A stretch of 64,000 bases of DNA from Polynucleobacter sp. JS-JIR-II-b4 (lineage in GTDB: Bacteria; Pseudomonadota; Gammaproteobacteria; Burkholderiales; Burkholderiaceae): NCBI RefSeq assembly GCF_018687815.1, contig NZ_CP061306.1:1798001-1862000 (forward strand), in the 5' to 3' direction. Positions 18,725-28,647 of this stretch are shown here, piece by piece. The notes under the pieces were generated by a model that did no database searches, had not been told where the DNA came from, and worked only from the letters and a program-made list of their open reading frames with translations. Position 1 is the first letter of the stretch. Each line of letters starts with the position of its first letter. Made by a program: the position numbers and the translations under genes.

Positions 18725-21246
18725 TATTGATAGTTCTCGTATGTTGAAGGTGGTATAGGCTTAGAGGTAGGCATATATCCAGGAACATTTAACTTCATGA
18801 TATCAACTGGATTGCTTCCAGCGCTACCAAAGCCCCTAAATTCGACCTGAAAGAGCACCTGGGTGGTGGTTATTTGAGAAGTATTCAAAACTTGAGAATA
18901 GGCGCCACGGAAAGTCCAGCAGTCCCTGCTCCACTCCAAAGCCACCAAACTGTTCAAAGTCTTGGTGGTTAAGGCATCATATCCCCAGCGCCCTAAAACA
19001 GAAACTTCCCGAGTAATTGGCCACTGCCCAGAAATATTGTATTGATCCGTTGTGGTGGAGGAAGGCACGAATGCTTGGTTATTTTGAATAGATGCTTGTA
19101 CTGGCGGAGACCAAACGTTACGGTATCCGAAATTTAAACTTCGACCCTGCGTTGGGCGCCAACTTCCGCCAATCGTAGTTTGAACAAATTTATTTAACTG
19201 CGTGTTGTATTGGCCAAATACATCTGCACTGAAATTACCAAGTAAGCGGACCGAACCAGAACCCAGAGTATCTGAATAAGTAGTGGGGTTCACAATCGTG
19301 CCGTTCAAACCAACTCGCTGTCCAGTGAACTGCTGCTTTTGGGCAACGGTTACAGTGGCACGCTCTGCTCCAGTGCTGGCTTCGATCATACGACTCGTTA
19401 AACCAAGTGTGGCTGCATTGTTATCTGCTACACGGTCATTACCAATGAAAGTATTTTCACTAAAGATCTGCGAAACGCCGAAGCCCGCATCTGCGGTATC
19501 AAACAAAGGTGTTTGTGATTGATTTTGATAAGGCGTGTAAACATAGAAAGCACGAGGCTCCATAGTTAACAACATATCTCGACCGTAGAAGCCTTTCAAT
19601 TCGGCAGCATCTCTTTCGAATGCCAACCCAGAATCCAAACTGAATGTAGGAATGGTGAAGCCTTGCGCTACAGGCGCGCCACCAGTTGCAAAAGGAGTTG
19701 CGTTATACGTGTTCGACTGAAAACTCATCTTTGGGGTGATGTAATAGCCTGGTGTGATCTGAGGCAACGCCATCGCGCCTTTAACGACTGTTCGATCAGC
19801 CTGACTGTAAACACCAGGCGCAGTAGAAGCTAAGTTGCCGCCAATGTTGTATGAGAACCTTGTGTAATCTGTAGAAAACGTGGTTGCCGGCCCAGTAGGT
19901 AAAGTAACGTACTTGCCACTGGCATCAGCTGCTGACGTAGTCAGGCGACTGTTATAGGCAGCAGTAATGTTTGGCAATACGTTGTATGGGGCTTGAACTA
20001 AGGCGGTTGGGTCCGGCTGCAGAGTTTGAAATGTTAACGCTTTAGCTGACACTACCCAGTTACTCAAACTCCCCGTCAACCCTTTCGTGGTGCCAACCTC
20101 TTGACGAAACTGACTAGTAACTGCTCCAGCAATACTCTGCGAGAAATCCGTTGGATATAAATTATCTGAAACACGTGACATATTTGCATAGCCCGACCAT
20201 GAGCCTGGCATTGGAATTCCACCAGGCGCCACCCCTCCGCTAAATACCTCTCGCTGCTGCCAGTCATAGCGCCAACGGTTGGTTCCTGTCTTATTGTCAT
20301 GTGCGAGGTAGTCACCGCCTAGAGTGCCGCTGTACTTGCTGTCCAGAAAGCGGTAGTTTGCGCCCATCTGCAAACCGCGATCACTCATGTAACGTGGAAG
20401 AATTAATAAGTCCCTATTGGGAGCTATGTTGACGTAATAAGGCTGAGTAATGTCAAGGCCATTATTGGAGTTGTATCCAGCCACCGGCGCCAAGATACCC
20501 GAACGACGCTCACTAGAAGTAGGAGCAGTGAAGTAAGGGACGTATGCAATAGGCACATCGAAGAAGCGCATCACGCCATGCGTTCCAACCATTTCTTTTT
20601 GCTCATTATCAATTTCTAAAGTACTGGCCGAAAAATACCAGTCCATATTCTGCGGTGTACATGTTGTATATGTTGCTTTATCAAAGACAAAAATATCTGA
20701 GTTTTCAATGGTAAGTTTTTTTGCAGACCCATTGCCCCGAGTATCGAGAAACTCGTATGTAGGTGTTTCCATTGCACCTTCACGCGCATCTACTTTAAAT
20801 TTGGCAGTTGGCCCCTTAAAAGTAGTATTGCCTTTGTTCAACTCAGCATTGCCTACGAGCTCAGCAATATCAGTATCGGGGTCATAAACAATCTCATCCG
20901 CTTTAATCACTGCGCCATTGCGTCGCATTTGTGCGCGACCTTTAAGCTTCATTTTTCGATTCACTACACCATCAATTGAATCACTTGAAGTAAAAGTAAG
21001 TGCCTTACTATCATCAAGGGGAAGTCCAACTCGCAGTTGATCGTCCAACTTTAAAACGCTAACATTGCCTCGATCAGGCAATAAAACGGTATTGGCATTA
21101 GCCTGTGCATTTGGGGGTAATGGAGCAGGCGCTTGAGCACGTCCACAGAGGGCAAATTGAAGCAATGCCACCCCCATCAAAACGCGCAGGGTTACATGCA
21201 AAAAAAGAGGGGCGCAAAGGCCGGCGCGACGGCGATAATGACTCAT
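18724..21246 (-). CDS. lptD: LPS-assembly outer membrane protein LptD
   Basis: An 840-residue LptD that, with LptE, inserts LPS into the outer leaflet. Signal peptide to about residue 39 (GRAQA), then a periplasmic OstA-like beta-jellyroll (about 60-190) and a large beta-barrel rich in alternating aromatic strands. The mature protein has only two cysteines, C196 (YTTCTPQ) and C776 (SRDCWTF), where E. coli LptD has four in two disulfides; these correspond in position to one non-consecutive pair. It is the first gene of lptD-surA-pdxA-rsmA, with its start 33 bp from the divergent amgK gene. Confidence 0.95.
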   Translation of the reverse strand: MSHYRRRAGLCAPLFLHVTLRVLMGVALLQFALCGRAQAPAPLPPNAQANANTVLLPDRGNVSVLKLDDQLRVGLPLDDSKALTFTSSDSIDGVVNRKMKLKGRAQMRRNGAVIKADEIVYDPDTDIAELVGNAELNKGNTTFKGPTAKFKVDAREGAMETPTYEFLDTRGNGSAKKLTIENSDIFVFDKATYTTCTPQNMDWYFSASTLEIDNEQKEMVGTHGVMRFFDVPIAYVPYFTAPTSSERRSGILAPVAGYNSNNGLDITQPYYVNIAPNRDLLILPRYMSDRGLQMGANYRFLDSKYSGTLGGDYLAHDNKTGTNRWRYDWQQREVFSGGVAPGGIPMPGSWSGYANMSRVSDNLYPTDFSQSIAGAVTSQFRQEVGTTKGLTGSLSNWVVSAKALTFQTLQPDPTALVQAPYNVLPNITAAYNSRLTTSAADASGKYVTLPTGPATTFSTDYTRFSYNIGGNLASTAPGVYSQADRTVVKGAMALPQITPGYYITPKMSFQSNTYNATPFATGGAPVAQGFTIPTFSLDSGLAFERDAAELKGFYGRDMLLTMEPRAFYVYTPYQNQSQTPLFDTADAGFGVSQIFSENTFIGNDRVADNNAATLGLTSRMIEASTGAERATVTVAQKQQFTGQRVGLNGTIVNPTTYSDTLGSGSVRLLGNFSADVFGQYNTQLNKFVQTTIGGSWRPTQGRSLNFGYRNVWSPPVQASIQNNQAFVPSSTTTDQYNISGQWPITREVSVLGRWGYDALTTKTLNSLVALEWSRDCWTFRGAYSQVLNTSQITTTQVLFQVEFRGFGSAGSNPVDIMKLNVPGYMPTSKPIPPSTYENYQ

Positions 21247-21279
21247 AGATCCAGACCCGCCTTATTATACGAATCGACC

Positions 21280-22281
21280 ATGACTGACTCACGCTTAAAC
21301 ACTATACGTAACTGGCTAAAAGCCCTAGAAGCTAGGTGGCAACTAGATCTCGACTCTTTGGCACCTGCCTCGGCTGATGCCAGCTTTCGGCGCTATTTCC
21401 GAATTGAGTCCAAAAAGCCCAATTTTGGGACTTTGATCGTAATGGATGCCCCACCCCAACATGAACCTTTGGATGCCTTCATAAAGGTCGATTTATTACT
21501 CTCAGAGGCAGGTTTAAATGTGCCAAAAATCCTAGAGCAAAATCTTGCTGAAGGTTTCTTGCTCTTAAACGATTTAGGCACCAAAACCTACTTAGCTGAA
21601 CTCAACAATAAGACGGCTGATCATCTTTATAAAGATGCGACCCATGCCCTAGTACTCATGCAATTGGCGAGTAAACCAGATGTATTACCCAATTACGATG
21701 AAGCTCTTTTGCAAAGAGAGTTAGATTTACTACCTGAGTGGTATTTAAGGAAGCATCTCAATATTGCACTTAATGAGCAGCAAACAGAACAACTCAAAAA
21801 ATCTTTTGAACTCATTATTGAAAACAATTTAGCTCAAGCTAAAGTGTATGTTCACCGTGATTATCATTCTCGCAACTTGATGGTGACTGAACAAAATAAT
21901 CCAGGAGTGATTGACTTTCAGGATGCGGTTTACGGGCCTATTACTTATGATGCCTCTTCACTGTGGCGTGATGCTTACATTGCATGGCCAGAAGAGCGGG
22001 TGATTGATTGGGTTATTAAATTTTGGGAAGATGGTCGTAAAGCAGGGCTGCCAATGCCAAGTGATTTTGGACAGTTCTATCGTGATTTTGAATGGATGGG
22101 TTTACAACGCCACCTTAAAATCTTGGGCATTTTTGCAAGACTCTTTCATCGTGATGGTAAGGATGGCTACCTCAAGGATATTCCGCTCGTACTGGAGTAC
22201 GCCATTGCGACAGCGAACCGTTACATTGAACTGAAGCCATTGGCCCGAATTCTGGAATCTACTCGCATAAATCAAGCGTAA
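21280..22281 (+). CDS. amgK: N-acetylmuramate/N-acetylglucosamine 1-kinase AmgK
   Basis: A 333-residue aminoglycoside-phosphotransferase-fold kinase. Catalytic loop VHRDYHSRN has D194 and the metal-binding block IDFQDAVYGP has D212; the N-lobe opens with SADASFRRYFR. Position directly before murU and divergent from lptD is the Pseudomonas/Burkholderiales amgK-murU arrangement. There AmgK phosphorylates MurNAc and GlcNAc at C1 for salvage to UDP-MurNAc, bypassing fosfomycin-sensitive MurA. The ATG at 21280 (MTDSRLNTIRNWL) fits the family start; an upstream in-frame ATG at 21133 would run into lptD coding sequence. Confidence 0.87.
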   Translation: MTDSRLNTIRNWLKALEARWQLDLDSLAPASADASFRRYFRIESKKPNFGTLIVMDAPPQHEPLDAFIKVDLLLSEAGLNVPKILEQNLAEGFLLLNDLGTKTYLAELNNKTADHLYKDATHALVLMQLASKPDVLPNYDEALLQRELDLLPEWYLRKHLNIALNEQQTEQLKKSFELIIENNLAQAKVYVHRDYHSRNLMVTEQNNPGVIDFQDAVYGPITYDASSLWRDAYIAWPEERVIDWVIKFWEDGRKAGLPMPSDFGQFYRDFEWMGLQRHLKILGIFARLFHRDGKDGYLKDIPLVLEYAIATANRYIELKPLARILESTRINQA

Positions 22282-22291
22282 TTCATAACCC

Positions 22292-23008
22292 ATGAGTCAG
22301 CTCAAACCCATACCCTGTTTTTTACTAGCGGCTGGACGCGGTGAGCGCATGCGGCCCCTTACGGATGATTTACCCAAGCCTTTGCTAAGTATTCAAAAAA
22401 AATCCTTACTGGAGTGGCATTTGGAAGCGCTGGCAAAGGCAAAAATTCAGGATGTCGTGATTAACCACGCTTGGTTAGGCGAAAAAATTGAGGCCGTTCT
22501 AGGTAATGGCCAGCAATTTGGCCTTCACATTCAATACTCCCCGGAAAGCAGCCCCCTGGAAACTGCCGGGGGCATTTGCAAGGCACTGCCCATCATCGAG
22601 CCAGAAGACTACTTCTTGGTAATTAATGGGGACGTATTTAGCCCAAACCTACCAATTACCCAGCTTGTGGATACAGCCTCCAAAATGCGCATGGATGCCA
22701 ACAAGCCTTTGGCCCACTTATTGATGGTCCCAAACCCAGTCCAGCACCCCGAGGGTGACTTTTACCTCCAAGGTACGTCCGTCAGCGATACCAGGCCTGT
22801 CGACGCTGAAAAGCTCACCTTTTCGGGAATAGGGATTTATCACAAAGATTTATTTAAAGACCTAGTGTTCGGTGCTCCAGTTAAGCTCGCGCCCCTATTG
22901 AGAACTGCAATGGAGCAAAATAAAGTGTCTGGTGAAAAATATCTCGGTCCATGGCACGATGTAGGCACACCACAACGCTTACAAGAGCTTAATGCAGCAT
23001 ATGAATAA
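22292..23008 (+). CDS. murU: N-acetylmuramate-1-phosphate uridylyltransferase MurU
   Basis: A 238-residue nucleotidyltransferase. The N-terminal pyrophosphorylase signature is FLLAAGRGERMRPLTDDLPK; the metal site is NGDVF, and GTPQRL closes the protein. MurU uridylylates MurNAc-1-P made by AmgK. Lacking the hexapeptide acyltransferase domain of GlmU, it has the compact length of Pseudomonas MurU. Starts 10 bp after amgK and overlaps pepP by 17 bp. Confidence 0.87.
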   Translation: MSQLKPIPCFLLAAGRGERMRPLTDDLPKPLLSIQKKSLLEWHLEALAKAKIQDVVINHAWLGEKIEAVLGNGQQFGLHIQYSPESSPLETAGGICKALPIIEPEDYFLVINGDVFSPNLPITQLVDTASKMRMDANKPLAHLLMVPNPVQHPEGDFYLQGTSVSDTRPVDAEKLTFSGIGIYHKDLFKDLVFGAPVKLAPLLRTAMEQNKVSGEKYLGPWHDVGTPQRLQELNAAYE

Positions 23009-24368
23009 AACGAATATTTATCAGCTTCGTAGAAACCAATTAGCAGCACAAATCTTTGCCAAGACTGGCGGAGGCATTGCTGTTATCTCAACAGCCCCTG
23101 AGCTTGCTCGCAACCGTGACAGTGAGTTTCCTTATCGTCACGACAGCGACTTTTATTACTTGACGGGTTTCGAAGAGCCGGGCGCAACACTGGTCATGAA
23201 GGTTAGTGGCAATGGAAAAAACCTCGAGCTGCAATCCCACTTATTTTGTAGGCCTAAAGATTCTGAACGAGAAATTTGGGATGGCATTCGCCTTGGGCCT
23301 GAAGCAGCACCAGACACTTTGGGTATTGACTACGCACACAGTAATCAAGACTTAGATCAAAAACTTGGTGACTTACTGGCCGATCAAGATGCGGTATACA
23401 TTCGCCTGGCTGAGAGTGCCGAAGCCGATAGACGCCTACGTCACTGGATGAAACAGGTGCGTGGACAAGCGCGTTCTGGAATAAACCCACCGTCAGAATT
23501 TCATGATGTTGAAACACTGATTCATGAAATGCGTTTATTTAAAGATGTGCATGAAATTGACATCATGCGTCGCGCTGCGGCCATCTCTGCTCGTGCTCAT
23601 ATCCGCGCCATGCAAATCTGCAAGCCTGGCATGCGTGAATACCAACTCGAAGCTGAGTTACTACATGAATTCCGTAATAGTGGTTCGCAAAGCGTTGCCT
23701 ATAACAGTATTGTTGCTAGTGGCGCAAACTCTTGCATTCTTCACTATCGCGCAGGCTCAACTGAATTACGTAGCGGCGAACTTTGCCTGATTGATGCGGG
23801 ATGTGAACTTGATGGCTATGCATCAGATATCACACGCACCTTCCCGGTCAATGGAAAATTTACAGGGCCTCAACGCGCCTTATATGACATCACATTAGCT
23901 GCACAAGAAGCTGCGATTGCTCTGACTAAACCTGGCACTACATTTATGCAGCCACATGAGGCGGCACTTAAAGTCCTTACCCAAGGTCTGCTGGATGAAA
24001 AGCTTCTCAAACTTTCAGAGCTGGGTTCTTTAGAGAACGCCATTGAAACTGGCGCCTACCGTCGTTTCTATATGCACCGCACGTCGCACTGGCTGGGCAT
24101 GGATGTTCACGATGTGGGCTCCTACCGTGAAGCTAGCCAAAATTCATCAGGTGAAGAAAAGCCTTGGCGCATTCTCAAGAGTGGCATGGTGATTACGGTA
24201 GAGCCAGGCCTCTACATCAGACCTGCCGATGATGTTGATGAAGCCTTTTGGAATATCGGCATTCGCATTGAAGATGACGCCGTCATCAATGATTCTGGGT
24301 GTGTGTTGATTTCTCGAGGCGCGCCTGTCAATGCCGATGAAATCGAAGCACTCATGAAGAATGCTTAA
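22992..24368 (+). CDS. pepP: Xaa-Pro aminopeptidase
   Basis: A 458-residue M24B metallopeptidase removing N-terminal residues before proline. An N-terminal creatinase-like AMP_N domain (about 1-160) precedes the pita-bread domain with metal ligands in IDAGCELDGYASDITRTF (two Asp), YMHRTSHWLGMDVHDVG (His) and VEPGLY and GIRIEDD (two Glu). Start is either ATG 22992 or ATG 23001, three codons apart; AGAG at 22984 fits the first better. It overlaps murU and the following hydroxylase gene, so it is probably in the same transcript. The pepP-ubiH order matches E. coli. Confidence 0.94.
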   Translation: MQHMNKTNIYQLRRNQLAAQIFAKTGGGIAVISTAPELARNRDSEFPYRHDSDFYYLTGFEEPGATLVMKVSGNGKNLELQSHLFCRPKDSEREIWDGIRLGPEAAPDTLGIDYAHSNQDLDQKLGDLLADQDAVYIRLAESAEADRRLRHWMKQVRGQARSGINPPSEFHDVETLIHEMRLFKDVHEIDIMRRAAAISARAHIRAMQICKPGMREYQLEAELLHEFRNSGSQSVAYNSIVASGANSCILHYRAGSTELRSGELCLIDAGCELDGYASDITRTFPVNGKFTGPQRALYDITLAAQEAAIALTKPGTTFMQPHEAALKVLTQGLLDEKLLKLSELGSLENAIETGAYRRFYMHRTSHWLGMDVHDVGSYREASQNSSGEEKPWRILKSGMVITVEPGLYIRPADDVDEAFWNIGIRIEDDAVINDSGCVLISRGAPVNADEIEALMKNA

Positions 24369-25542
24369 GGTCACCCCGATCAAAATGAATTCATCTAGTT
24401 GCGATATCTTGATTCAGGGTGGTGGCCCTGTTGGGCTAGCTTGCGCTGCATGGACCTTGCAGAAATTCCCCGAAGCAAAAATGATCTTGCTTGATCGCAA
24501 CCCCGTAAACGACGACGATCTTGCAAGTGCCGACAGCCGAGGCATTGCCCTCTCACACGGTAGCAAACTCTTACTCAATACGATTAATGCTTGGCCAAAG
24601 GAGTTCGCAGAAATTCATCGAGTGCATGTTTCACAAGCGGGCCACTTTGGCCGCGCACTGATGACGCGTGAAGAACTTAAGCAAGATGCGCTAGGGCACA
24701 TCATTCGTTATCGCGACATTCATATGGCTCTGCGTCACGCCTTGCGGGCCATTCAAGCAAAGAGCCCCAACTTTATTTGGCAGCACATCAATAAAAACGC
24801 TGAAGAAAATCACATTCACGCCAAATGCGTTGTGCATGCTGAAGGGGGTTTATTTAAGACCCAAGACTGGGTTGAATCTGGACGTGACTATGGTCAGTCA
24901 GCCTTAGTAGGCTTGGTTGAAGTAGAGAATGCAGAGCCCTATCAAGCTTGGGAGCGCTTTACTGCTGAAGGCCCTTTAGCAGTTTTGCCAAGTCACTATG
25001 GTGCCAATATTTTGAATCTGGTTTGGTGTGGCTCGCCAGAATCCTCGCAGTATCGTTTACAACTGAGTGAGATAGACTTCTTAGCTGAACTACAAAAAGA
25101 ATTTGGTTCACGTATTGGACAATTTCTGAAAATTCAAGATCGTCGTTTATATGAACTTGGCTTGAACTATCGCAAAGAGATTACTCATGACAATGAGGTT
25201 TGGATTGGTAATGCCGCTCAAACTTTGCACCCAGTAGCGGGCCAAGGTTTGAACTTAGGATTACGAGATGCCTTCTTACTGTCAGAGAAGTTAGTTGAGA
25301 CATTTTCTGGGGCCGCAGAGAAACAATCTCCAGTAGATGTCCAAAATGCACTTCAGAGTTATGCGCAAAGTCGCAAAGTGGATAGAAAAACCACAATTGG
25401 CCTGACGGACTTTATGGCCAGAGTATTTACATCCAATTTGGCTCCAGTTATTGCAGCCCGTGGGTTGGCTTTAAGCGCCCTGCAGTGGCTTCCGCCAATC
25501 AAGACAGCCTTAGCTCGCCAGATGATGTTTGGTAGGCGCTAA
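24361..25542 (+). CDS. ubiH: UbiH/UbiF/COQ6-type FAD-dependent hydroxylase
   Basis: A 393-residue flavoprotein monooxygenase of ubiquinone biosynthesis. The dinucleotide motif is GGGPVGLACA near residue 20, and GNAAQTLHPVAGQGLNLGLRD near 285 is the second FAD motif typical of UbiH/UbiI/UbiF. Which ring position it hydroxylates cannot be decided from sequence; the location after pepP suggests UbiH. Start is ATG 24361, overlapping pepP by 8 bp, or ATG 24385 eight codons later. A hairpin terminator follows 55 bp downstream. Confidence 0.85.
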   Translation: MLKVTPIKMNSSSCDILIQGGGPVGLACAAWTLQKFPEAKMILLDRNPVNDDDLASADSRGIALSHGSKLLLNTINAWPKEFAEIHRVHVSQAGHFGRALMTREELKQDALGHIIRYRDIHMALRHALRAIQAKSPNFIWQHINKNAEENHIHAKCVVHAEGGLFKTQDWVESGRDYGQSALVGLVEVENAEPYQAWERFTAEGPLAVLPSHYGANILNLVWCGSPESSQYRLQLSEIDFLAELQKEFGSRIGQFLKIQDRRLYELGLNYRKEITHDNEVWIGNAAQTLHPVAGQGLNLGLRDAFLLSEKLVETFSGAAEKQSPVDVQNALQSYAQSRKVDRKTTIGLTDFMARVFTSNLAPVIAARGLALSALQWLPPIKTALARQMMFGRR

Positions 25543-25596
25543 AGCCCTTAAATCACCCTCAAAATTTAAGCATTCTCCATTTGATCTGTAACAAGC

Positions 25597-25625
25597 AATC
25601 TGCCTAAAAAATAGGCAGATTTGGG
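25597..25625 (+). terminator. Hairpin terminator after the amgK-murU-pepP-ubiH operon
   Basis: AATCTGCCTA (25597-25606) and TAGGCAGATT (25612-25621) form a perfect 10-bp stem with an AAAAA loop. The following sequence is T-poor beyond TT, so it may act as a transcript 3'-end stabiliser as much as an intrinsic terminator. Confidence 0.5.
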
Positions 25626-25670
25626 TCTGACTGTGCTAAAGTGTCATGCTTTCCGCACACGCCCTTTTAG

Positions 25671-26687
25671 ATGAACATTGGTCCTCACCTCCTCGCAAAT
25701 AAGTTATTTGTGGCCCCTATGGCTGGGGTAACGGATCGCCCATTTAGACAGCTTTGTAAGAAGTTGGGTGCGGGATATGCGGTTTCTGAAATGGTGGCCT
25801 CAAATGCCCTGCTTTGGAAAAGTGAAAAAACGCAACGCCGCGCCAATCATGTTGGCGAATTCAAACCGATTGCCGTTCAAATTGCTGGTGCTGATCCAGC
25901 AATGATGGCGGCAGCGGCAAAAATCAACGTAGATCACGGCGCCCAGATTATCGATATCAATATGGGGTGTCCCGCAAAGAAAGTATGCAATGTTGCCGCT
26001 GGTTCCGCCCTATTGCGTGATGAGCCTTTGGTCCAGCAAATTCTAGAAGCAGTTGTGAATGCCGTTGGTATCGGACCAGATGCAGTACCAGTGACTTTGA
26101 AAATTCGTACGGGCTGGGATCGAGAACATAAGAATGCTATTGAGATAGCGCGTCTTGCAGAAAAATCCGGCATCTCCATGCTGACGGTCCATGGCCGTAC
26201 GAGAGCAGACCTGTATCACGGTGAAGCAGAGTACGAAACGATTACCGCAGTCAAAAATAGTGTGGGCATTCCAGTAGTGGCTAATGGTGATATCACCAGC
26301 CCAGAAAAGGCAGAGCAAGTTTTAAAGCTCACTGGTGCCGATGCCATCATGATTGGACGAGCCGCTCAAGGCCGCCCTTGGATCTTCCGTGAGATCAACC
26401 ACTATCTTGAAACTGGCGGCAAGCTTCCGACTCCTGAGATCAATGAAATTCAGGGCATCATGAATGCACACCTCTTAGACCACTACGAATTTTATGGTGA
26501 GCATATTGGCCTACGCACTGCTCGTAAGCATATTAGCTGGTACTGCAAAGGGCTGCGTGACTCTCATGCATTTCGCCAACGCATGAATACTGCCGACGAC
26601 TGCAAAACCCAACTCCAAATGGTCAATGATTATTTTGACGAGATGAAATCCCATTCTGACCGCTTGTTATTTTTGGAAGCGGCATAA
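25671..26687 (+). CDS. dusB: tRNA-dihydrouridine synthase DusB
   Basis: A 338-residue FMN-dependent TIM-barrel enzyme that reduces uridine to dihydrouridine in the tRNA D-loop. N-terminal LFVAPMAGVTDRPFR, the catalytic cysteine C100 in NMGCPAKKVCN and the FMN-phosphate segment VVANGDI / IMIGRAAQGRPW are all present. It is followed by fis, the same dusB-fis order as in enteric bacteria. Confidence 0.95.
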   Translation: MNIGPHLLANKLFVAPMAGVTDRPFRQLCKKLGAGYAVSEMVASNALLWKSEKTQRRANHVGEFKPIAVQIAGADPAMMAAAAKINVDHGAQIIDINMGCPAKKVCNVAAGSALLRDEPLVQQILEAVVNAVGIGPDAVPVTLKIRTGWDREHKNAIEIARLAEKSGISMLTVHGRTRADLYHGEAEYETITAVKNSVGIPVVANGDITSPEKAEQVLKLTGADAIMIGRAAQGRPWIFREINHYLETGGKLPTPEINEIQGIMNAHLLDHYEFYGEHIGLRTARKHISWYCKGLRDSHAFRQRMNTADDCKTQLQMVNDYFDEMKSHSDRLLFLEAA

Positions 26688-26750
26688 CTCTAACTGAGTT
26701 TAGTTTCTTTATTTATTTTTATTTTTTTGTTTTTGCATTGATAGATTGTT

Positions 26751-26990
26751 ATGACCAATAAGCACCCGATTACCGAATGTATTGAAACCCAATTGCAGGG
26801 TTACCTGAATGACCTCAAGGGAACTGCACCGACTGATATCTATGACATGGTATTGGCTGTTGTTGAAAAACCAATGTTGGAATTAGTAATGCAGCATGCC
26901 AAGCAAAATCAATCATTGGCAGCGCAGTATCTGGGCATTAATCGCAACACCCTGCACAAGAAGTTGGTTGAACATCAACTTCTGAAGTAA
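26751..26990 (+). CDS. fis: Fis family DNA-binding protein
   Basis: A 79-residue nucleoid/regulatory protein. The C-terminal helix-turn-helix (about residues 54-78, QNQSLAAQYLGINRNTLHKKL) is the Fis/NtrC-type HTH, and the N-terminus is short, as in betaproteobacterial Fis. It bends DNA and regulates stable RNA and recombination. It lies 63 bp after dusB, separated by a T-rich tract, and is expected to be cotranscribed. Confidence 0.92.
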   Translation: MTNKHPITECIETQLQGYLNDLKGTAPTDIYDMVLAVVEKPMLELVMQHAKQNQSLAAQYLGINRNTLHKKLVEHQLLK

Positions 26991-27040
26991 CCGCAAACTT
27001 TACTAATAACAAGCCATTTTTAAATTAAGCTCCGAAAACT

Positions 27041-28621
27041 ATGATCCGTACAGCCCTACTCTCCGTCTCCGATAAAAATGGCATTGTGCCTTTTGCTAAA
27101 GCCCTCCATGAACAAGGTATTAAGCTTATTTCTACAGGTGGCACCGCAAAACTCTTGGCAGAAAACAATCTACCTGTTGTCGAAGTTTCTTCTTTAACGA
27201 AATTTCCGGAGATGCTGGATGGTCGAGTCAAGACCCTCCACCCGATGGTTCATGGCGGCTTATTAGCTCGTAGAGATTTCCCAGAACATATGGCAGCCTT
27301 GAAAGAGCACGGCATCGACACCATTGACATGCTCGTCATTAATCTTTACCCCTTCAATGAGACTGTTGCTAAGGAAAGCTGCTCATTCGAAGATGCCGTT
27401 GAAAACATTGATATCGGCGGCCCAGCGATGTTACGTGCAGCAGCTAAAAATCACCAAGATGTCACTGTATTGATCTCACCGGAAGATTACGCTCCCGTCT
27501 TAGCCGAAATGAAAGCCAATCAGAATGCCGTGTCTTACAAGACCAACTTGGCATTGGCTAAAAAAGTTTTTGCTCATACCGCCCAATATGATGGTGCGAT
27601 TGCCAACTATCTCTCAGCATTAGGCGATGATCTCGATCACAAAGCACGTTCTGCCTACCCAGAAACTTTGCACCTTGCCTTTGAAAAGGTCCAAGAGATG
27701 CGTTACGGTGAGAACCCACATCAGTCTGCAGCGTTTTACAAAGATATTTACCCTGTCGATGGCGCGCTAGCCAATTACAAGCAGTTGCAAGGGAAAGAAC
27801 TTTCTTATAACAATATTGCCGATGCAGATTCTGCCTGGGAATGCGTTAAGAGTTTTAATGGCAATGCCGGTGGCGCTGCAGCTTGCGTCATCATCAAGCA
27901 TGCCAACCCTTGTGGCGTAGCTGTTGGTGCTTCAGCCCTTGAGGCCTATCAAAAAGCCTTCAAAACCGATCCAAGCTCTGCCTTTGGCGGCATTATTGCC
28001 TTTAACGTGCCTTGCGATGGCACTGCAGCTGAAGCCATCTCCAAGCAATTTGTGGAAGTATTGATTGCGCCTAGCTTTAGTGATGAAGCCAAAGCGATCT
28101 TTGCTGCAAAACAAAATGTACGCCTGCTGGAAATCCCATTAGGGACTGCATTCAATACCTTTGATTTCAAACGCGTTGGTGGTGGCTTGCTCGTGCAGTC
28201 TCCTGATGCCAAGAACGTTCTCGAAAGTGAAATGCGCGTTGTCAGCAAACGTCTACCAACCCCCAGCGAGATGCACGACATGATGTTTGCATGGCGTGTC
28301 GCTAAGTTTGTGAAGTCTAATGCGATTGTGTATTGCGCCAACGGCATGACCCTGGGTATTGGCGCAGGCCAAATGAGCCGCGTAGACTCTGCGCGCATGG
28401 CAAGCATTAAGGCTGAGAACGCTGGCTTAAGTCTTAAAGGTTCTGCGGTAGCAAGCGATGCCTTCTTCCCATTCCGTGACGGCTTAGATGTCGTTGTGAA
28501 TGGTGGCGCCAGCTGCGCAATTCAGCCTGGTGGCAGCATGCGTGATGATGAAATCATTGCGGCAGCAAATGAGCATGGTATTGCCATGATCTTTACTGGC
28601 ACACGTCACTTCCGTCACTAA
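27041..28621 (+). CDS. purH: Bifunctional AICAR formyltransferase / IMP cyclohydrolase
   Basis: A 526-residue enzyme for the last two steps of purine synthesis. The N-terminal MGS-like IMP cyclohydrolase domain (about 1-150, [27 protein letters not shown]) is followed by the AICAR transformylase domain, with the KHANPCG catalytic Lys-His motif near residue 287 and FFPFRDGLD near the end. Length is normal. Likely own promoter in the 50-bp gap after fis. Confidence 0.97.
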   Translation: MIRTALLSVSDKNGIVPFAKALHEQGIKLISTGGTAKLLAENNLPVVEVSSLTKFPEMLDGRVKTLHPMVHGGLLARRDFPEHMAALKEHGIDTIDMLVINLYPFNETVAKESCSFEDAVENIDIGGPAMLRAAAKNHQDVTVLISPEDYAPVLAEMKANQNAVSYKTNLALAKKVFAHTAQYDGAIANYLSALGDDLDHKARSAYPETLHLAFEKVQEMRYGENPHQSAAFYKDIYPVDGALANYKQLQGKELSYNNIADADSAWECVKSFNGNAGGAAACVIIKHANPCGVAVGASALEAYQKAFKTDPSSAFGGIIAFNVPCDGTAAEAISKQFVEVLIAPSFSDEAKAIFAAKQNVRLLEIPLGTAFNTFDFKRVGGGLLVQSPDAKNVLESEMRVVSKRLPTPSEMHDMMFAWRVAKFVKSNAIVYCANGMTLGIGAGQMSRVDSARMASIKAENAGLSLKGSAVASDAFFPFRDGLDVVVNGGASCAIQPGGSMRDDEIIAAANEHGIAMIFTGTRHFRH

Positions 28622-28647
28622 GAAAACAAGAAGTCATAAACAAACTC

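Noticed and set aside
21133..21279. Longer AmgK start at 21133
   Set aside because: The added 49 residues are antisense to the lptD signal region and lack similarity to the family.
27949..28407. Minus-strand ORF of 152 codons inside purH
   Set aside because: Shadow of purH codon bias; no similarity to a family and no start signals.
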